Source: Fidelibacterota bacterium (GTDB lineage: Bacteria; Fidelibacterota; Marinisomatia; Marinisomatales; TCS55). From it: a DNA stretch of 40,105 nucleotides. The position numbers and the translations under genes were made by a program. The stretch is from positions 1-40,105 of the forward strand of contig JABGZQ010000103.1 in NCBI GenBank assembly GCA_018674655.1. Reading direction: 5' to 3'. Each line of letters begins with the position of its first letter. Position 1 is the stretch's first letter. Shown here piece after piece: positions 7,101 to 15,931 of the stretch. The notes beneath the pieces were generated by a model, which saw only the letters and a list, made by a program, of their open reading frames with translations, was not told the origin of the DNA and did no database searches.

Positions 7101-7127
7101 CCATGAATTTAAACTGATGATTCATGG
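7101..7127. promoter_or_regulatory. Perfect 8-bp inverted repeat in proline dehydrogenase leader
   Basis: CCATGAAT at 7101-7108 and ATTCATGG at 7120-7127 are exact inverted repeats with an 11-base spacer. They lie just upstream of the proline dehydrogenase start at 7097 and within the 222-base divergent gap to nuoA. They could be an operator or an RNA hairpin next to the start codon. The same bases contain other ATG triplets out of frame with the gene. Confidence 0.4.
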
Positions 7128-7262
7128 AGCAACAATTAGAAATCGAATCAAATTAAAACTTCAGCAAGACATGTTGTCCAGCGTTTTATGATTTAAAGAT
7201 TAAGCTTACAGAGGGTAGTGAATCATTATGGAAAAAACAGGGGAATATTCATGAAGTTTGTC

Positions 7263-7292
7263 TTGACCAAACTTTAACAAAAGGTCTAACTT
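7263..7292 (+). promoter_or_regulatory. Candidate sigma-70-like promoter for the nuo-nqr operon
   Basis: TTGACC (7263-7268), an 18-base spacer and TAACTT (7287-7292) lie upstream of nuoA, leaving a leader of about 20 bases. The match to the -35 consensus is good and to the -10 moderate. A short GACC / GGTC repeat flanks the spacer. No other strong candidate was seen in the 7098-7319 gap. Confidence 0.4.
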
Positions 7293-7319
7293 CGCCGACT
7301 CTAAACGAGATAAAAATTA

Positions 7320-7748
7320 ATGTATCGCGACTTCGGAACCATATTTATTTTCATACTTATGGGTATAGTACTGGTATATGTGCCATTACTGATCCAACAG
7401 TTAGTTGCACCTTCTAATCCCAACCCTGACAAATTAGCCACCTATGAATGTGGGGAAGAATCAGAGGGGTCAGCTTGGGTTCAGTTCAATATTCGATTTT
7501 ATGTGGTGGCCCTTATTTTCCTTATTTTTGATGTAGAAGTTGTTTTCTTATTTCCATGGGCTGTGGTTTTCAATGAGTTGGGTATGATAGCATTTGTTGA
7601 AATGGCTATTTTTCTAATCATTCTCATGGTTGGTTTGGCGTATGTTTGGAAAAAATCTGATTTGGACTGGATAAAATATAATGTAAAATATGGCCGTGGC
7701 CGTTATGCCAGCCTCATTGAAAAAAACCCAAGCTCACAGGAATCCTAA
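7320..7748 (+). CDS. nuoA: NADH-quinone oxidoreductase subunit A
   Basis: NuoA is a small membrane subunit at the junction of the membrane and peripheral arms of complex I. The 142-residue protein has three hydrophobic spans (about 7-27, 60-80 and 92-112), the conserved loop TYECG (41-45) containing the family cysteine, and [11 protein letters not shown] (70-80) with the conserved acidic residues of the second span. Length is typical. It opens the operon and its stop shares a base with the nuoB start (TAATG). The residues needed for quinone-site loop function are present. Confidence 0.96.
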   Translation: MYRDFGTIFIFILMGIVLVYVPLLIQQLVAPSNPNPDKLATYECGEESEGSAWVQFNIRFYVVALIFLIFDVEVVFLFPWAVVFNELGMIAFVEMAIFLIILMVGLAYVWKKSDLDWIKYNVKYGRGRYASLIEKNPSSQES

Positions 7749-8239
7749 TGGGTGTATTAGAAAATAATTTTAAAGATAATGTGATTGTAGCCTCTCTGGA
7801 TAAACTATTGGGCTGGGCCCGATCAACTTCACCATGGTATTTCCAGTTTGGACTTGCGTGTTGTGCCATAGAAATGATGGCCGCTGCTGCTAGTCGCCAT
7901 GATTTAGAACGCATTGGTATGATGCCTCGTTCATCACCGCGCCAAGCAGATGTGATGATTGTGGCTGGAACAGTAACCATGAAAATGGCACTTCGTGTTA
8001 AAAAATTATATGAACAAATGGCTGACCCGAAATATGTAATATCAATGGGGAGTTGTGCCACCAGTGGTGGTCCCTATTGGCAGCATGGATATCATGTGCT
8101 GAAGGGTGTGGATTTGATTGTGCCGGTTGATGTCTATATTCCCGGTTGTCCCCCCCGTCCTGAATCACTGATTGAAGGGCTTCTGAAACTACAAGAAAAA
8201 ATTCAAACTGAGCGACCGCTCACTCGTAAATCTGTATGA
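7748..8239 (+). CDS. nuoB: NADH-quinone oxidoreductase subunit B
   Basis: NuoB carries cluster N2, the last iron-sulfur centre before quinone. All four ligands are visible: tandem Cys38-Cys39 in [10 protein letters not shown], Cys103 in GSCATSGG and Cys134 in [10 protein letters not shown]. The protein is 163 residues, a usual length. It overlaps nuoA by one base and nuoC by four. Because N2 is intact, the complex can reduce quinone whatever its electron input. Confidence 0.97.
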   Translation: MGVLENNFKDNVIVASLDKLLGWARSTSPWYFQFGLACCAIEMMAAAASRHDLERIGMMPRSSPRQADVMIVAGTVTMKMALRVKKLYEQMADPKYVISMGSCATSGGPYWQHGYHVLKGVDLIVPVDVYIPGCPPRPESLIEGLLKLQEKIQTERPLTRKSV

Positions 8240-8736
8240 CATTCGCTGAAATTAAAGCTACCATTGAGAAGCAATATCCCGGTTCCGTATTGGAAAATGA
8301 GGGCTTGGGTGACCACCAGGTAGAACTCAAAGGAGAACAGTGGATTGAGATAGCTACTTATATGAAAACGGATCCGACCCTTTGTTTTGATCAGTTAGAA
8401 TGCATCACAGGTGTGGATACTGGTGAAGAGGGTCCATTACAATCACGTTATAATCTACACTCCATGGAGCATCGCCATAAAATTGAAGTAGTTATTTGTC
8501 ATGATCGTAAAAATCCTAAAGTAGCGTCGATTGAACAGCTGTGGCGAATTGGAGATTGGTTCGAAAGGGAAACTTACGATATGTTTGGTATTGTATATGA
8601 AGGTCATCGTGACTTGCGCAGAATTCTCTGTCCTGACGATTGGGAAGGTTGGCCCTTAAGGAAAGATTATGAAGGCCAGGAAAGTTATCATGGAATTATT
8701 GTTCCCAAAATTAAGGAAGAAGAAGGATGGGAATAG
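8236..8736 (+). CDS. nuoC: NADH-quinone oxidoreductase subunit C
   Basis: This is the peripheral-arm subunit of about 30 kDa class (166 residues here). The family signature is seen in [22 protein letters not shown], split here as [12 protein letters not shown] and H-R-D-L-R-R-I-L, followed by W-P-L-R-K-D-Y. It is separate from NuoD, unlike the fused NuoCD of enterobacteria. It starts inside the nuoB stop (ATGA) and ends 10 bases inside the nuoD frame. No redox cofactor is expected in this subunit; it packs with NuoB and NuoD. Confidence 0.96.
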   Translation: MTFAEIKATIEKQYPGSVLENEGLGDHQVELKGEQWIEIATYMKTDPTLCFDQLECITGVDTGEEGPLQSRYNLHSMEHRHKIEVVICHDRKNPKVASIEQLWRIGDWFERETYDMFGIVYEGHRDLRRILCPDDWEGWPLRKDYEGQESYHGIIVPKIKEEEGWE

Positions 8737-9845
8737 TTCACGGAGATCAAATGATCCTGAATATTGGGCCTCAGCATCCAAGTACCCATGGAGTATTGCG
8801 CCTGGAAGTAAAAACGGATGGTGAGATTGTGTCCGAAGTCAAACCCTATCTTGGTTATCTTCATCGCTGTTTTGAAAAACATTGCGAGAACGTAACCTAC
8901 GAACAAGTGGTGCCCTATACAGACCGATGTGATTATCTCGCTGCCATGAATAGCAATTTTGGTTATGTCGTGGCCATGGAAGAATTAATGGAAATTAAGG
9001 TTCCGGAACGAGTGGATTATATTCGGGTGATAATGGGTGAGTTGAATAGAGTAGCCAGCCATCTATTGGCGTTGGGTGTTTACGGCCTTGATGTGGGTGC
9101 ATTTACACCTTTTTTATATATGCTCCGAGATCGAGAACGAATTTTGGATATGTTTGAATATACATGTGGCGCTCGCCTCCTATATAATTATATGTGGGTC
9201 GGGGGCGTATCTCATGACCTTCCAAAAGATTTTGTGCAAATTTGTCTTGATTTTCTTGACTATTTTGAACCCCAAATTAGTGAATACAATGAGTTACTCA
9301 CCTATAATAAAATTTTTATTGAACGAACGGCAGATGTGGGTGTTTTACCGGCAGACGTGGCTGTGAGTTTTGGTGTAACAGGTCCGAACCTTCGTGGGTC
9401 AGGTGTCAAATGGGATGTTCGGAAGGATGAACCTTACTCTATTTATGATCGATTTGATTTTGATGTACCCACAGGAACCGGCGAGTTTGGAACAGTGGGT
9501 GATTGTTTTGACCGCTATTGGGTGCGGATGTTGGAAGTAAAGGAAAGTGTAAAAATATTGCGCCAGGCATTGAAAGATATTCCTGATGGCGATGTACATC
9601 AAGCAATACCGAAAAAAATTCGTCCGCCCAAAGGATCAGTTTACCGTCGAACCGAAAGTCCTCGAGGTGATTTGGGTTACTATATCGTTAGCGATGGTAC
9701 TCCTGTGGCAACGCGGCTAAAAATGCGTTCACCTGCTTTTACAGCACTCTCCGTTTTAGATGAAATATCTCGCGGTTGGATGATTTCAGATGTGATTGCC
9801 ATTTTAGGTAGTTTAGATATTGTATTAGGAGAGATCGACCGATGA
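8727..9845 (+). CDS. nuoD: NADH-quinone oxidoreductase subunit D
   Basis: NuoD forms the quinone pocket with NuoB and is related to the large subunit of NiFe hydrogenases. The 372-residue protein has the quinone-loop motif NIGPQHPSTHG (12-22), with His17 in the place of the quinone-contacting histidine, and ends in D-I-V-L-G-E-I-D-R, the standard C-terminus. The chosen ATG at 8727 overlaps nuoC by 10 bases and is preceded by the purine-rich AAGGAAGAAGAAGG; an in-frame ATG at 8751 is a possible alternative. The next gene is nuoH, so nuoE, nuoF and nuoG are missing from the position they often occupy. Confidence 0.96.
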   Translation: MGIVHGDQMILNIGPQHPSTHGVLRLEVKTDGEIVSEVKPYLGYLHRCFEKHCENVTYEQVVPYTDRCDYLAAMNSNFGYVVAMEELMEIKVPERVDYIRVIMGELNRVASHLLALGVYGLDVGAFTPFLYMLRDRERILDMFEYTCGARLLYNYMWVGGVSHDLPKDFVQICLDFLDYFEPQISEYNELLTYNKIFIERTADVGVLPADVAVSFGVTGPNLRGSGVKWDVRKDEPYSIYDRFDFDVPTGTGEFGTVGDCFDRYWVRMLEVKESVKILRQALKDIPDGDVHQAIPKKIRPPKGSVYRRTESPRGDLGYYIVSDGTPVATRLKMRSPAFTALSVLDEISRGWMISDVIAILGSLDIVLGEIDR

Positions 9846-10918
9846 CAGTTGATTTACTCATAGATTGGCTTAACACCATAGGTGACTTCCCCGTTTTGGC
9901 CTTTATTCTGGCCGTCGTTATTTCGGGAATTCCATTATTTTTAGTCATGGCATTAAATGCAATGGTTGCAGTGTATGTTGAGCGAAAAGTATCTGCATTT
10001 ATGATGGATCGAATTGGCCCAATGGGGCAGGGACCTGGACTTCATGCAGGTAAATGGGGGTTGCTCCAAACTGTAGCTGATGCGGTTAAACTATTGGTTA
10101 AAGAAGATACCGTACCCGAATCCTCTGATAAAGTATTATTTAAAATGGCTCCATTTATTATTTTTATTGGTGCCTTTATGGGTTTGGCCGCTGTTCCATT
10201 TAGCCAGACGCTCCAGGTAGTCGATTTTAATGTGGGTGTATTTTACATCATAGCTGTGGGATCCATTGGTGTCATTGGTATCGTGATGGCGGGATGGGCA
10301 TCCAATAATAAATGGTCTTTATATGGGGCCATGCGATCGGCCGCTCAAATCATTAGTTATGAAATACCCGCTGGGTTATCCATCATTATACCTATTATGA
10401 TGGCTGGAACCATGAATCTTCAAGAATTAATTCATTTTCAATCTGGATCTGTATGGGGGATTCTTCCCAATTGGATTATTTTTAATAATCCCTTCTCATT
10501 TATAGCATTTTTTATCTTTTTTATCAGTGCAATTGCTGAAACTAACCGCACACCCTTTGATATTCCAGAAGCAGAATCTGAATTGGTTGCCGGTTGGATG
10601 ACTGAATATTCCGGCTTTCGTTGGGCCATCTTTTTCTTAAGCGAATATGCCAATATGCTTATTGTTAGCGGGTTGGCTGTGGCTGGATTCCTCGGTGGAT
10701 GGCAGAGCCCTATTCCTGGATTATTTGATTCCGGTGCTTGGGGATTATTCTGGTTTATGGGGAAAGTCGCGTCACTGATTTTTATTATGATGTGGTTCAG
10801 ATGGACATTCCCGCGACTAAGGGTGGATCAGCTTATGCATGTATGTTGGAAAGTATTTATTCCCATCGCCATGTTAAATATTTTTGGTGTTGGAATTTGG
10901 AAGCTGATCTTCGGATAA
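9842..10918 (+). CDS. nuoH: NADH-quinone oxidoreductase subunit H
   Basis: NuoH is the membrane subunit that forms the heel of complex I and the entry to the quinone chamber. The 358-residue protein has eight or so hydrophobic spans, the early E-R-K-V-S-A-F-M-M-D-R-I-G-P block and the acidic loop PFDIPEAESELVAGW followed by EYSGFRWA. These charged residues are thought to link quinone reduction to proton channels. It overlaps nuoD by four bases (ATGA) and is followed three bases later by nuoI. Length and motifs are normal. Confidence 0.97.
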   Translation: MTVDLLIDWLNTIGDFPVLAFILAVVISGIPLFLVMALNAMVAVYVERKVSAFMMDRIGPMGQGPGLHAGKWGLLQTVADAVKLLVKEDTVPESSDKVLFKMAPFIIFIGAFMGLAAVPFSQTLQVVDFNVGVFYIIAVGSIGVIGIVMAGWASNNKWSLYGAMRSAAQIISYEIPAGLSIIIPIMMAGTMNLQELIHFQSGSVWGILPNWIIFNNPFSFIAFFIFFISAIAETNRTPFDIPEAESELVAGWMTEYSGFRWAIFFLSEYANMLIVSGLAVAGFLGGWQSPIPGLFDSGAWGLFWFMGKVASLIFIMMWFRWTFPRLRVDQLMHVCWKVFIPIAMLNIFGVGIWKLIFG

Positions 10919-10921
10919 TTT

Positions 10922-11509
10922 ATGTCAAAATACTTCACAAATATTTACGATACGGTTAGTACACTATGGACTGGAATGCAGATCACTTGGCGCCATATGA
11001 TGAACATCAAGCGGGATAACGTTACACTTCAATACCCAGAAGAACGTTGGCCAAGACCCGAGAGAAATATTGGATTCGAACATGTGGATTACAATGTGAT
11101 TCGATCTCGGCTTCATGTGGATATTGATGATTGTATCGGGTGTAAAAAATGTGAACGTGCTTGCCCGGTTAACTGCATAAAGATTGATACAATAAAAGCA
11201 CCAAACCGTGGGGAAGATATACCGGAAATTAAACATACTGGTATAACATCAAATGATACGAGCAAAGCAATGGTGGTTAGTCGGTTCACCATTGATATGT
11301 CTGAATGCTGTTATTGTAACTTATGCACCTATCCTTGTCCGGAAGACTGTATTTTTATGGTTGGAGGCCCGAATAATGAAAAACATAATATTGATTATGA
11401 ATTTTCAGAATTTGACAGGAATGATTTGATTTATCAATTTTCTAAATCAATTACACCCGAGCAGAAAGAAGCCTTACAACCGCCTAAAAAACCGGAGGTT
11501 AAAGCTTAA
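10922..11509 (+). CDS. nuoI: NADH-quinone oxidoreductase subunit I (two 4Fe-4S clusters)
   Basis: This is a ferredoxin-like subunit carrying clusters N6a and N6b, which pass electrons to N2 in NuoB. Two complete motifs are visible: CIGCKKCERACPVNC (Cys71, 74, 77, 81) and CCYCNLCTYPCPEDC (Cys129, 132, 135, 139). The protein has 195 residues, with an amphipathic N-terminal helix that lies on the membrane. In complex I forms without NuoEFG, the NuoI side is where alternative donors such as ferredoxin are thought to deliver electrons, which matters here because nuoEFG are absent. Its stop overlaps the nuoJ start (TAATG). Confidence 0.97.
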   Translation: MSKYFTNIYDTVSTLWTGMQITWRHMMNIKRDNVTLQYPEERWPRPERNIGFEHVDYNVIRSRLHVDIDDCIGCKKCERACPVNCIKIDTIKAPNRGEDIPEIKHTGITSNDTSKAMVVSRFTIDMSECCYCNLCTYPCPEDCIFMVGGPNNEKHNIDYEFSEFDRNDLIYQFSKSITPEQKEALQPPKKPEVKA

Positions 11510-11997
11510 TGGCTGATTTCACATTTTGGATCGTTGTGGGGTTAACCCTCGGATCTGCATTTATGGTGGTCCAAAGTAAAAATTTACTTTATTCTGCCTA
11601 CGCATTGTTGTTTTCCTTTATGGGTGTAACAGGATTATATGTATTTCTCTGGGCTGATTTTATTGCCGTAGTTCAAGTCGTCGTTTATGTTGGAGGTATC
11701 CTCATTTTAATTATTTTTGGAATTATGCTTACAAATAAAATCACATCTGTAAATATTAGTCATACTTCTGTCCAAAAAGGCATTGGCACTCTAGCTGTTT
11801 TGGGCATAGCAACTCTGTTAGCATATATGGTTTTTAGTACACCGTGGATTGAATTAGCAAATGTGGAACAGGAAGAAACAACAGCCTCAATTGGGCGTTT
11901 GCTTATGATGGATTATTTGCTACCTTTTGAAGCGGCCTCCTTATTGTTATTGGGTGCACTCATTGGAGCTACAACTTTATCTAGAAAAGAAGATTAA
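11509..11997 (+). CDS. nuoJ: NADH-quinone oxidoreductase subunit J
   Basis: This membrane subunit of 162 residues has about five hydrophobic spans. The conserved block WADFIAVVQVVVYVGGILILI (about 48-68; key residues D50, Q55, V59-G61) contains the third span with the family's pi-bulge region, V-V-Y-V-G-G. It helps form the link between the quinone site and the antiporter-like subunits. One-base overlaps with nuoI and nuoK suggest translational coupling. Length is normal, without the long C-terminal extension seen in some groups. Confidence 0.95.
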   Translation: MADFTFWIVVGLTLGSAFMVVQSKNLLYSAYALLFSFMGVTGLYVFLWADFIAVVQVVVYVGGILILIIFGIMLTNKITSVNISHTSVQKGIGTLAVLGIATLLAYMVFSTPWIELANVEQEETTASIGRLLMMDYLLPFEAASLLLLGALIGATTLSRKED

Positions 11998-12302
11998 TGG
12001 ATAGCTTAACCAATTATTTAGTTGTGAGTGTGGTCCTTTTTTCATTGGGGTTATTTGGGGTAATTACCCGTCGAAACGGTGTGGCTGTGCTTATGGGTGT
12101 CGAACTCATTTTAAACTCCGCCAATTTAAATTTTCTCGCTTTTGCTCGTTTTGGTGGCATGAATATGGCAGGCCATGTTTTTGCATTATTTGTTATCGTT
12201 TTGGCTGCGGCAGAAGCAGCAGTGGCTTTAGCAATTATAATCAATATATTTAACAACTTTCAGACAATAAATGTGGATGAAGTAAGTGATTTAAAACAAT
12301 GA
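11997..12302 (+). CDS. nuoK: NADH-quinone oxidoreductase subunit K
   Basis: The 101-residue protein has three membrane spans and is related to MrpC-type subunits. Both functionally important membrane glutamates are present: Glu36 in L-M-G-V-E-L-I-L-N and Glu73 in A-A-A-E-A-A-V-A-L. These provide part of the central hydrophilic axis for proton movement. It starts inside the nuoJ stop and overlaps nuoL by four bases. Nothing unusual is seen. Confidence 0.97.
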   Translation: MDSLTNYLVVSVVLFSLGLFGVITRRNGVAVLMGVELILNSANLNFLAFARFGGMNMAGHVFALFVIVLAAAEAAVALAIIINIFNNFQTINVDEVSDLKQ

Positions 12303-14353
12303 TTACAGGCAATATCATTACTGATTTTAGTTTACTCATTTTATTTCTGCCATTAGCAGCATTTACCATTAATATAATTGTTGGGAAACGATTGCCACGT
12401 CAGGGAGATTGGGTTTCTATTGGCGCTATTTTAATTACCCTTGTTTTATCCTTATCTATGCTCCTGAATATGTTCATGAATTGGGATTCTGACTTTTCTC
12501 ATGAAGCGAAATTTACGTGGATTGACTTGGGTGCTTTTAAAATTGAATTGGGTTTTTGGGTAGATAATATTACCATTGTTATGTTGGTCGTCGTGTCCCT
12601 GATTTCCAGTATGACCCATATATTCTCATTAGAATATCTAAAAGGTGACGTTCGGTATAGCCGTTATTATGCCTATTTGGGATTATTTACTTTTTCTATG
12701 AATGGAATTGTTTTGGCAAACAATCTTATTTCACTTTATGTTTTTTGGGAATTGGTTGGCGTCAGTTCATACTTATTGATCGCCCATTGGTTTGAAAAAC
12801 CATCTGCAGCTGCGGCAGGGAAAAAAGCGTTCCTCACAAACAGAGTGGGGGATATCGGATTCTTTATAGGAATTATGCTGATGTTTACAGCCATCGGTTC
12901 TTTTAATTTTCAGGAAGTATTTTCCGGCGTTTCTCAAGGATTAATTGGTGGCTCGTTGTTGACATTGGCTGGTGTGGGATTATTTATGGGTGCCGTAGGA
13001 AAATCCTCCCAATTCCCACTTCATATTTGGCTTCCTGATGCCATGGAAGGCCCGACCCCAGTCTCTGCATTAATGCATGCAGCCACGATGGTTGCAGCTG
13101 GCGTTTATCTCACCGTGAGGTTATTTCCATTATTTTCTTCGGATGCACTCCTCATTATTGCTTATGTTGGTGGTTTTACTGCATTTTTTGCCGCCTCCAT
13201 TGCAATTACCCAAAATGATATTAAAAAGGTATTGGCCTATTCTACGGTTAGTCAATTGGGTTATATGATTTTAGCAGTAGGTGTAGGAAACTATATTGCA
13301 GCCTTTTTTCATTTATTGACCCATGCTATGTTTAAGGCCTGTTTATTTTATGGCTCTGGCTCGGTGATCCATGCCATGCATCATTCCCTCCATGAACTGG
13401 ACGATCACAAAACAGATCCTCAGGATATGAGAAATATGGGTGGTTTTAAATCAAAAATGCCCATTACCTATTGGACCATGACCATCGCCACTTTGGCTAT
13501 TTCCGGTGTGCCATTTTTCTCTGGATTTTTATCAAAGGATGCAATTTTAGCCGGTAGCTTAGGATTCGCTCAACACTATCCTCAACATTTCCTGCTTCCT
13601 GTTTTTGGTTTTGGTGCAGCGGCCATAACGGCTTTCTATATGTTTAGGCTCATTTTTATGACGTTTCATGGTGAGTCCAAAATGCCAAAAGTGTTTAAAA
13701 GGATACATGAGTCACCCCGGGTCATGACGTTTCCGCTTATGCTATTGAGTGGGTTAAGCATTTTCATTTTTTATACCTTACCCTATTTCAACCCATTGTC
13801 CGACCATGGCTGGTTTACAGAATTGATTCTCGCAGGCGATTCAGTTGTGCCGGGAAATCCTACAGCACATGAAATTGGGGAAGGGGTACATCATGCCCAT
13901 TATACGGCCATGGCCTTGTCTCTATTGGTCGCAGGGTTAGGCATTGGACTTTCTTATCTAATGTATATAAAGAAAAAACTGTCAGCAGAAGCCTGGGCCA
14001 AAAAAATGGGTTTTATGTATAAACTTTCCTTTAATAAATATTATTTCGATGAAAATTATGACCGCTTTCTATATCAACCATTTTTAAAACTATCTCGTGC
14101 CGTGGCATACGTGGATTGGGATTTATACGACAAATATTTTATTAATGGTTTCGGAAGAATCACAAAGTGGTTATCATTTCTCACAGGTAGAATTGATTAC
14201 GATGGCTTGGATCAATCTATCGTAGATGGACTTGGTCGATCCGTGCAGGGATTTGGGAAACAATTAAAACAAGTACAAACCGGGCGATTGCAGAACTATA
14301 TGCTATTCGCTTTGGTTGGTGTCATTATCATTCTGGTTATCCAGACAATTTAG
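12299..14353 (+). CDS. nuoL: NADH-quinone oxidoreductase subunit L
   Basis: NuoL is the distal antiporter-like proton channel with the long lateral helix. The 684-residue length includes that C-terminal extension. Key residues are in place: Glu151 in V-F-W-E-L-V-G-V-S-S-Y and Lys235 in GAVGKSSQFPLHIWLPDAM, the pair that drives proton transfer in this family, followed by M-E-G-P-T-P-V-S-A-L. The last stretch is again hydrophobic (NYMLFALVGVIIILVIQ), as expected for the anchor helix. It overlaps nuoK by four bases and is followed 21 bases later by nuoM. Confidence 0.97.
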   Translation: MITGNIITDFSLLILFLPLAAFTINIIVGKRLPRQGDWVSIGAILITLVLSLSMLLNMFMNWDSDFSHEAKFTWIDLGAFKIELGFWVDNITIVMLVVVSLISSMTHIFSLEYLKGDVRYSRYYAYLGLFTFSMNGIVLANNLISLYVFWELVGVSSYLLIAHWFEKPSAAAAGKKAFLTNRVGDIGFFIGIMLMFTAIGSFNFQEVFSGVSQGLIGGSLLTLAGVGLFMGAVGKSSQFPLHIWLPDAMEGPTPVSALMHAATMVAAGVYLTVRLFPLFSSDALLIIAYVGGFTAFFAASIAITQNDIKKVLAYSTVSQLGYMILAVGVGNYIAAFFHLLTHAMFKACLFYGSGSVIHAMHHSLHELDDHKTDPQDMRNMGGFKSKMPITYWTMTIATLAISGVPFFSGFLSKDAILAGSLGFAQHYPQHFLLPVFGFGAAAITAFYMFRLIFMTFHGESKMPKVFKRIHESPRVMTFPLMLLSGLSIFIFYTLPYFNPLSDHGWFTELILAGDSVVPGNPTAHEIGEGVHHAHYTAMALSLLVAGLGIGLSYLMYIKKKLSAEAWAKKMGFMYKLSFNKYYFDENYDRFLYQPFLKLSRAVAYVDWDLYDKYFINGFGRITKWLSFLTGRIDYDGLDQSIVDGLGRSVQGFGKQLKQVQTGRLQNYMLFALVGVIIILVIQTI

Positions 14354-14374
14354 AGATTTCATAAAGGGCTAAGT

Positions 14375-15922
14375 ATGAATCATTTACTCAGTTGGATCAT
14401 TTGGTTACCGGTGATTGGTATGGTTGCCATCACCTTTATTCCTCGAGAAAAAACGGCACTGATTAAGCAAGTATCTGCTGTTGTTACGGGAATTCAGTTG
14501 GTGTTAGCAATTTACCTTTGGCGCATTTTTGATGCGGGAATCGGGACTTTTCAGTTTATGGAAAGAGCCGAATGGATTCCATCATTCAACATAACATACA
14601 TCTTGGGTGTAGACGGATTGAGTCTTCCCATGGTAATTCTTATGGCACTCATTGGTTTTATCAGTGTGTTTGTCAGCTGGAATATCAATACAGCAGTCAA
14701 GGGGTATTTTTCGCTCTTTTTACTGTTAAATACCGGAGTAATGGGTGTATTTCTTTCTCTTGATTTTTTCCTATTTTACATTTTTTGGGAAGTGATGCTT
14801 CTCCCCATGTATTTCCTCATTGGAATGTGGGGTGGTCCTCAGCGGGAATATGCTGCGATCAAATTTTTCCTTTATACATTATTTGGTTCGGTTCTCATGC
14901 TTATCGCAATCTTAGCCTTGTATTTTACCTGCGGTAATACATTTGATATGCTGGTCCTTATGGATAGAGCTCCAACTGCGTTAAGTGGTGTATTATGGTG
15001 GGGAATGAGTGCCATTAAAGTTATTTGGGTTTTATTGTTTATTGGGTTTGCTATTAAGGTGCCTGTATTCCCATTTCATACTTGGCTACCGCTTGCTCAC
15101 GTAGAAGCGCCTACCGCCATCTCTGTTATTTTAGCAGGCGTTCTCTTAAAACTCGGTGTATATGGAATGTTAAGGATCAACTATACCATGCTTCCGGATG
15201 GTGTTTTTTGGTTTGCTGGCGCATTGGCCACGCTTGGATTGATAAATGTCATATGGGGTGCCATGTGTGCATTGGCTCAAAAAGATTTGAAGAAAATGGT
15301 GGCTTATTCATCTGTGAACCATATGGGATATGTTCTACTTGGTATGGCAGCTGTGATTGCCGCTTCCGGAATGAATGGGGATAATCTCATCAGCGCCCAA
15401 GCTGGCATTAATGGTGCCGTATTTCAGATGTTTAATCATGGTACGATTTCAGCAATGTTGTTCATATTGGTTGGTGTGATTTATGATCGGGCTCACCATA
15501 GAGATATTGAAGGATTCGGCGGTCTGGCGACCCAGATGCCCATTTATACTGGTTTTGTAGCCGTAGCCTTTTTCGCTGGGCTGGGTCTACCAGGTTTTAG
15601 TGGCTTTGTCAGCGAATTTATGATTTTCATTGGTGCTTTCCCTGTATTTAAAACGATAGTTATCATTTCTACTATCGGTATTTTACTCAACGCTGCGTAC
15701 TTCTTATGGGCATTTCAACGGATGTTTTTTGGTCCTGCCAATGAAAAATACAACGAATTGCCAGAAATAAATAAACGTGAATTATTTACGGTAATTCCTC
15801 TGGCAGTGATTACGTTGATTTTGGGAATATATCCTCGTCCATTTTTGGATATGATTTCTGCAACAATGAATATATTAATCGAACAGGTTGTGTCTCTTGG
15901 GGGACTGGCCAGTGTTATGTAA
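14375..15922 (+). CDS. nuoM: NADH-quinone oxidoreductase subunit M
   Basis: This second antiporter-like channel has 515 residues and about 14 spans. The conserved Glu139 is in Y-I-F-W-E-V-M-L-L-P-M-Y and the channel Lys228 in G-F-A-I-K-V-P-V-F-P-F-H, followed by HTWLPLAHVEAPTAISV. Sequence and length are typical of complex I rather than of Mrp antiporters or hydrogenase subunits, and its place between nuoL and nuoN supports this. The start ATG lies 21 bases after nuoL with AAAGGGCTAAGT upstream; nuoN follows 9 bases after its stop. Confidence 0.97.
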   Translation: MNHLLSWIIWLPVIGMVAITFIPREKTALIKQVSAVVTGIQLVLAIYLWRIFDAGIGTFQFMERAEWIPSFNITYILGVDGLSLPMVILMALIGFISVFVSWNINTAVKGYFSLFLLLNTGVMGVFLSLDFFLFYIFWEVMLLPMYFLIGMWGGPQREYAAIKFFLYTLFGSVLMLIAILALYFTCGNTFDMLVLMDRAPTALSGVLWWGMSAIKVIWVLLFIGFAIKVPVFPFHTWLPLAHVEAPTAISVILAGVLLKLGVYGMLRINYTMLPDGVFWFAGALATLGLINVIWGAMCALAQKDLKKMVAYSSVNHMGYVLLGMAAVIAASGMNGDNLISAQAGINGAVFQMFNHGTISAMLFILVGVIYDRAHHRDIEGFGGLATQMPIYTGFVAVAFFAGLGLPGFSGFVSEFMIFIGAFPVFKTIVIISTIGILLNAAYFLWAFQRMFFGPANEKYNELPEINKRELFTVIPLAVITLILGIYPRPFLDMISATMNILIEQVVSLGGLASVM

Positions 15923-15931
15923 GGAATCTGC

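Noticed and set aside
7093-7195. 31-residue plus-strand frame upstream of nuoA
   Set aside because: It runs through the inverted repeat, has no ribosome site and no recognisable composition; likely chance.
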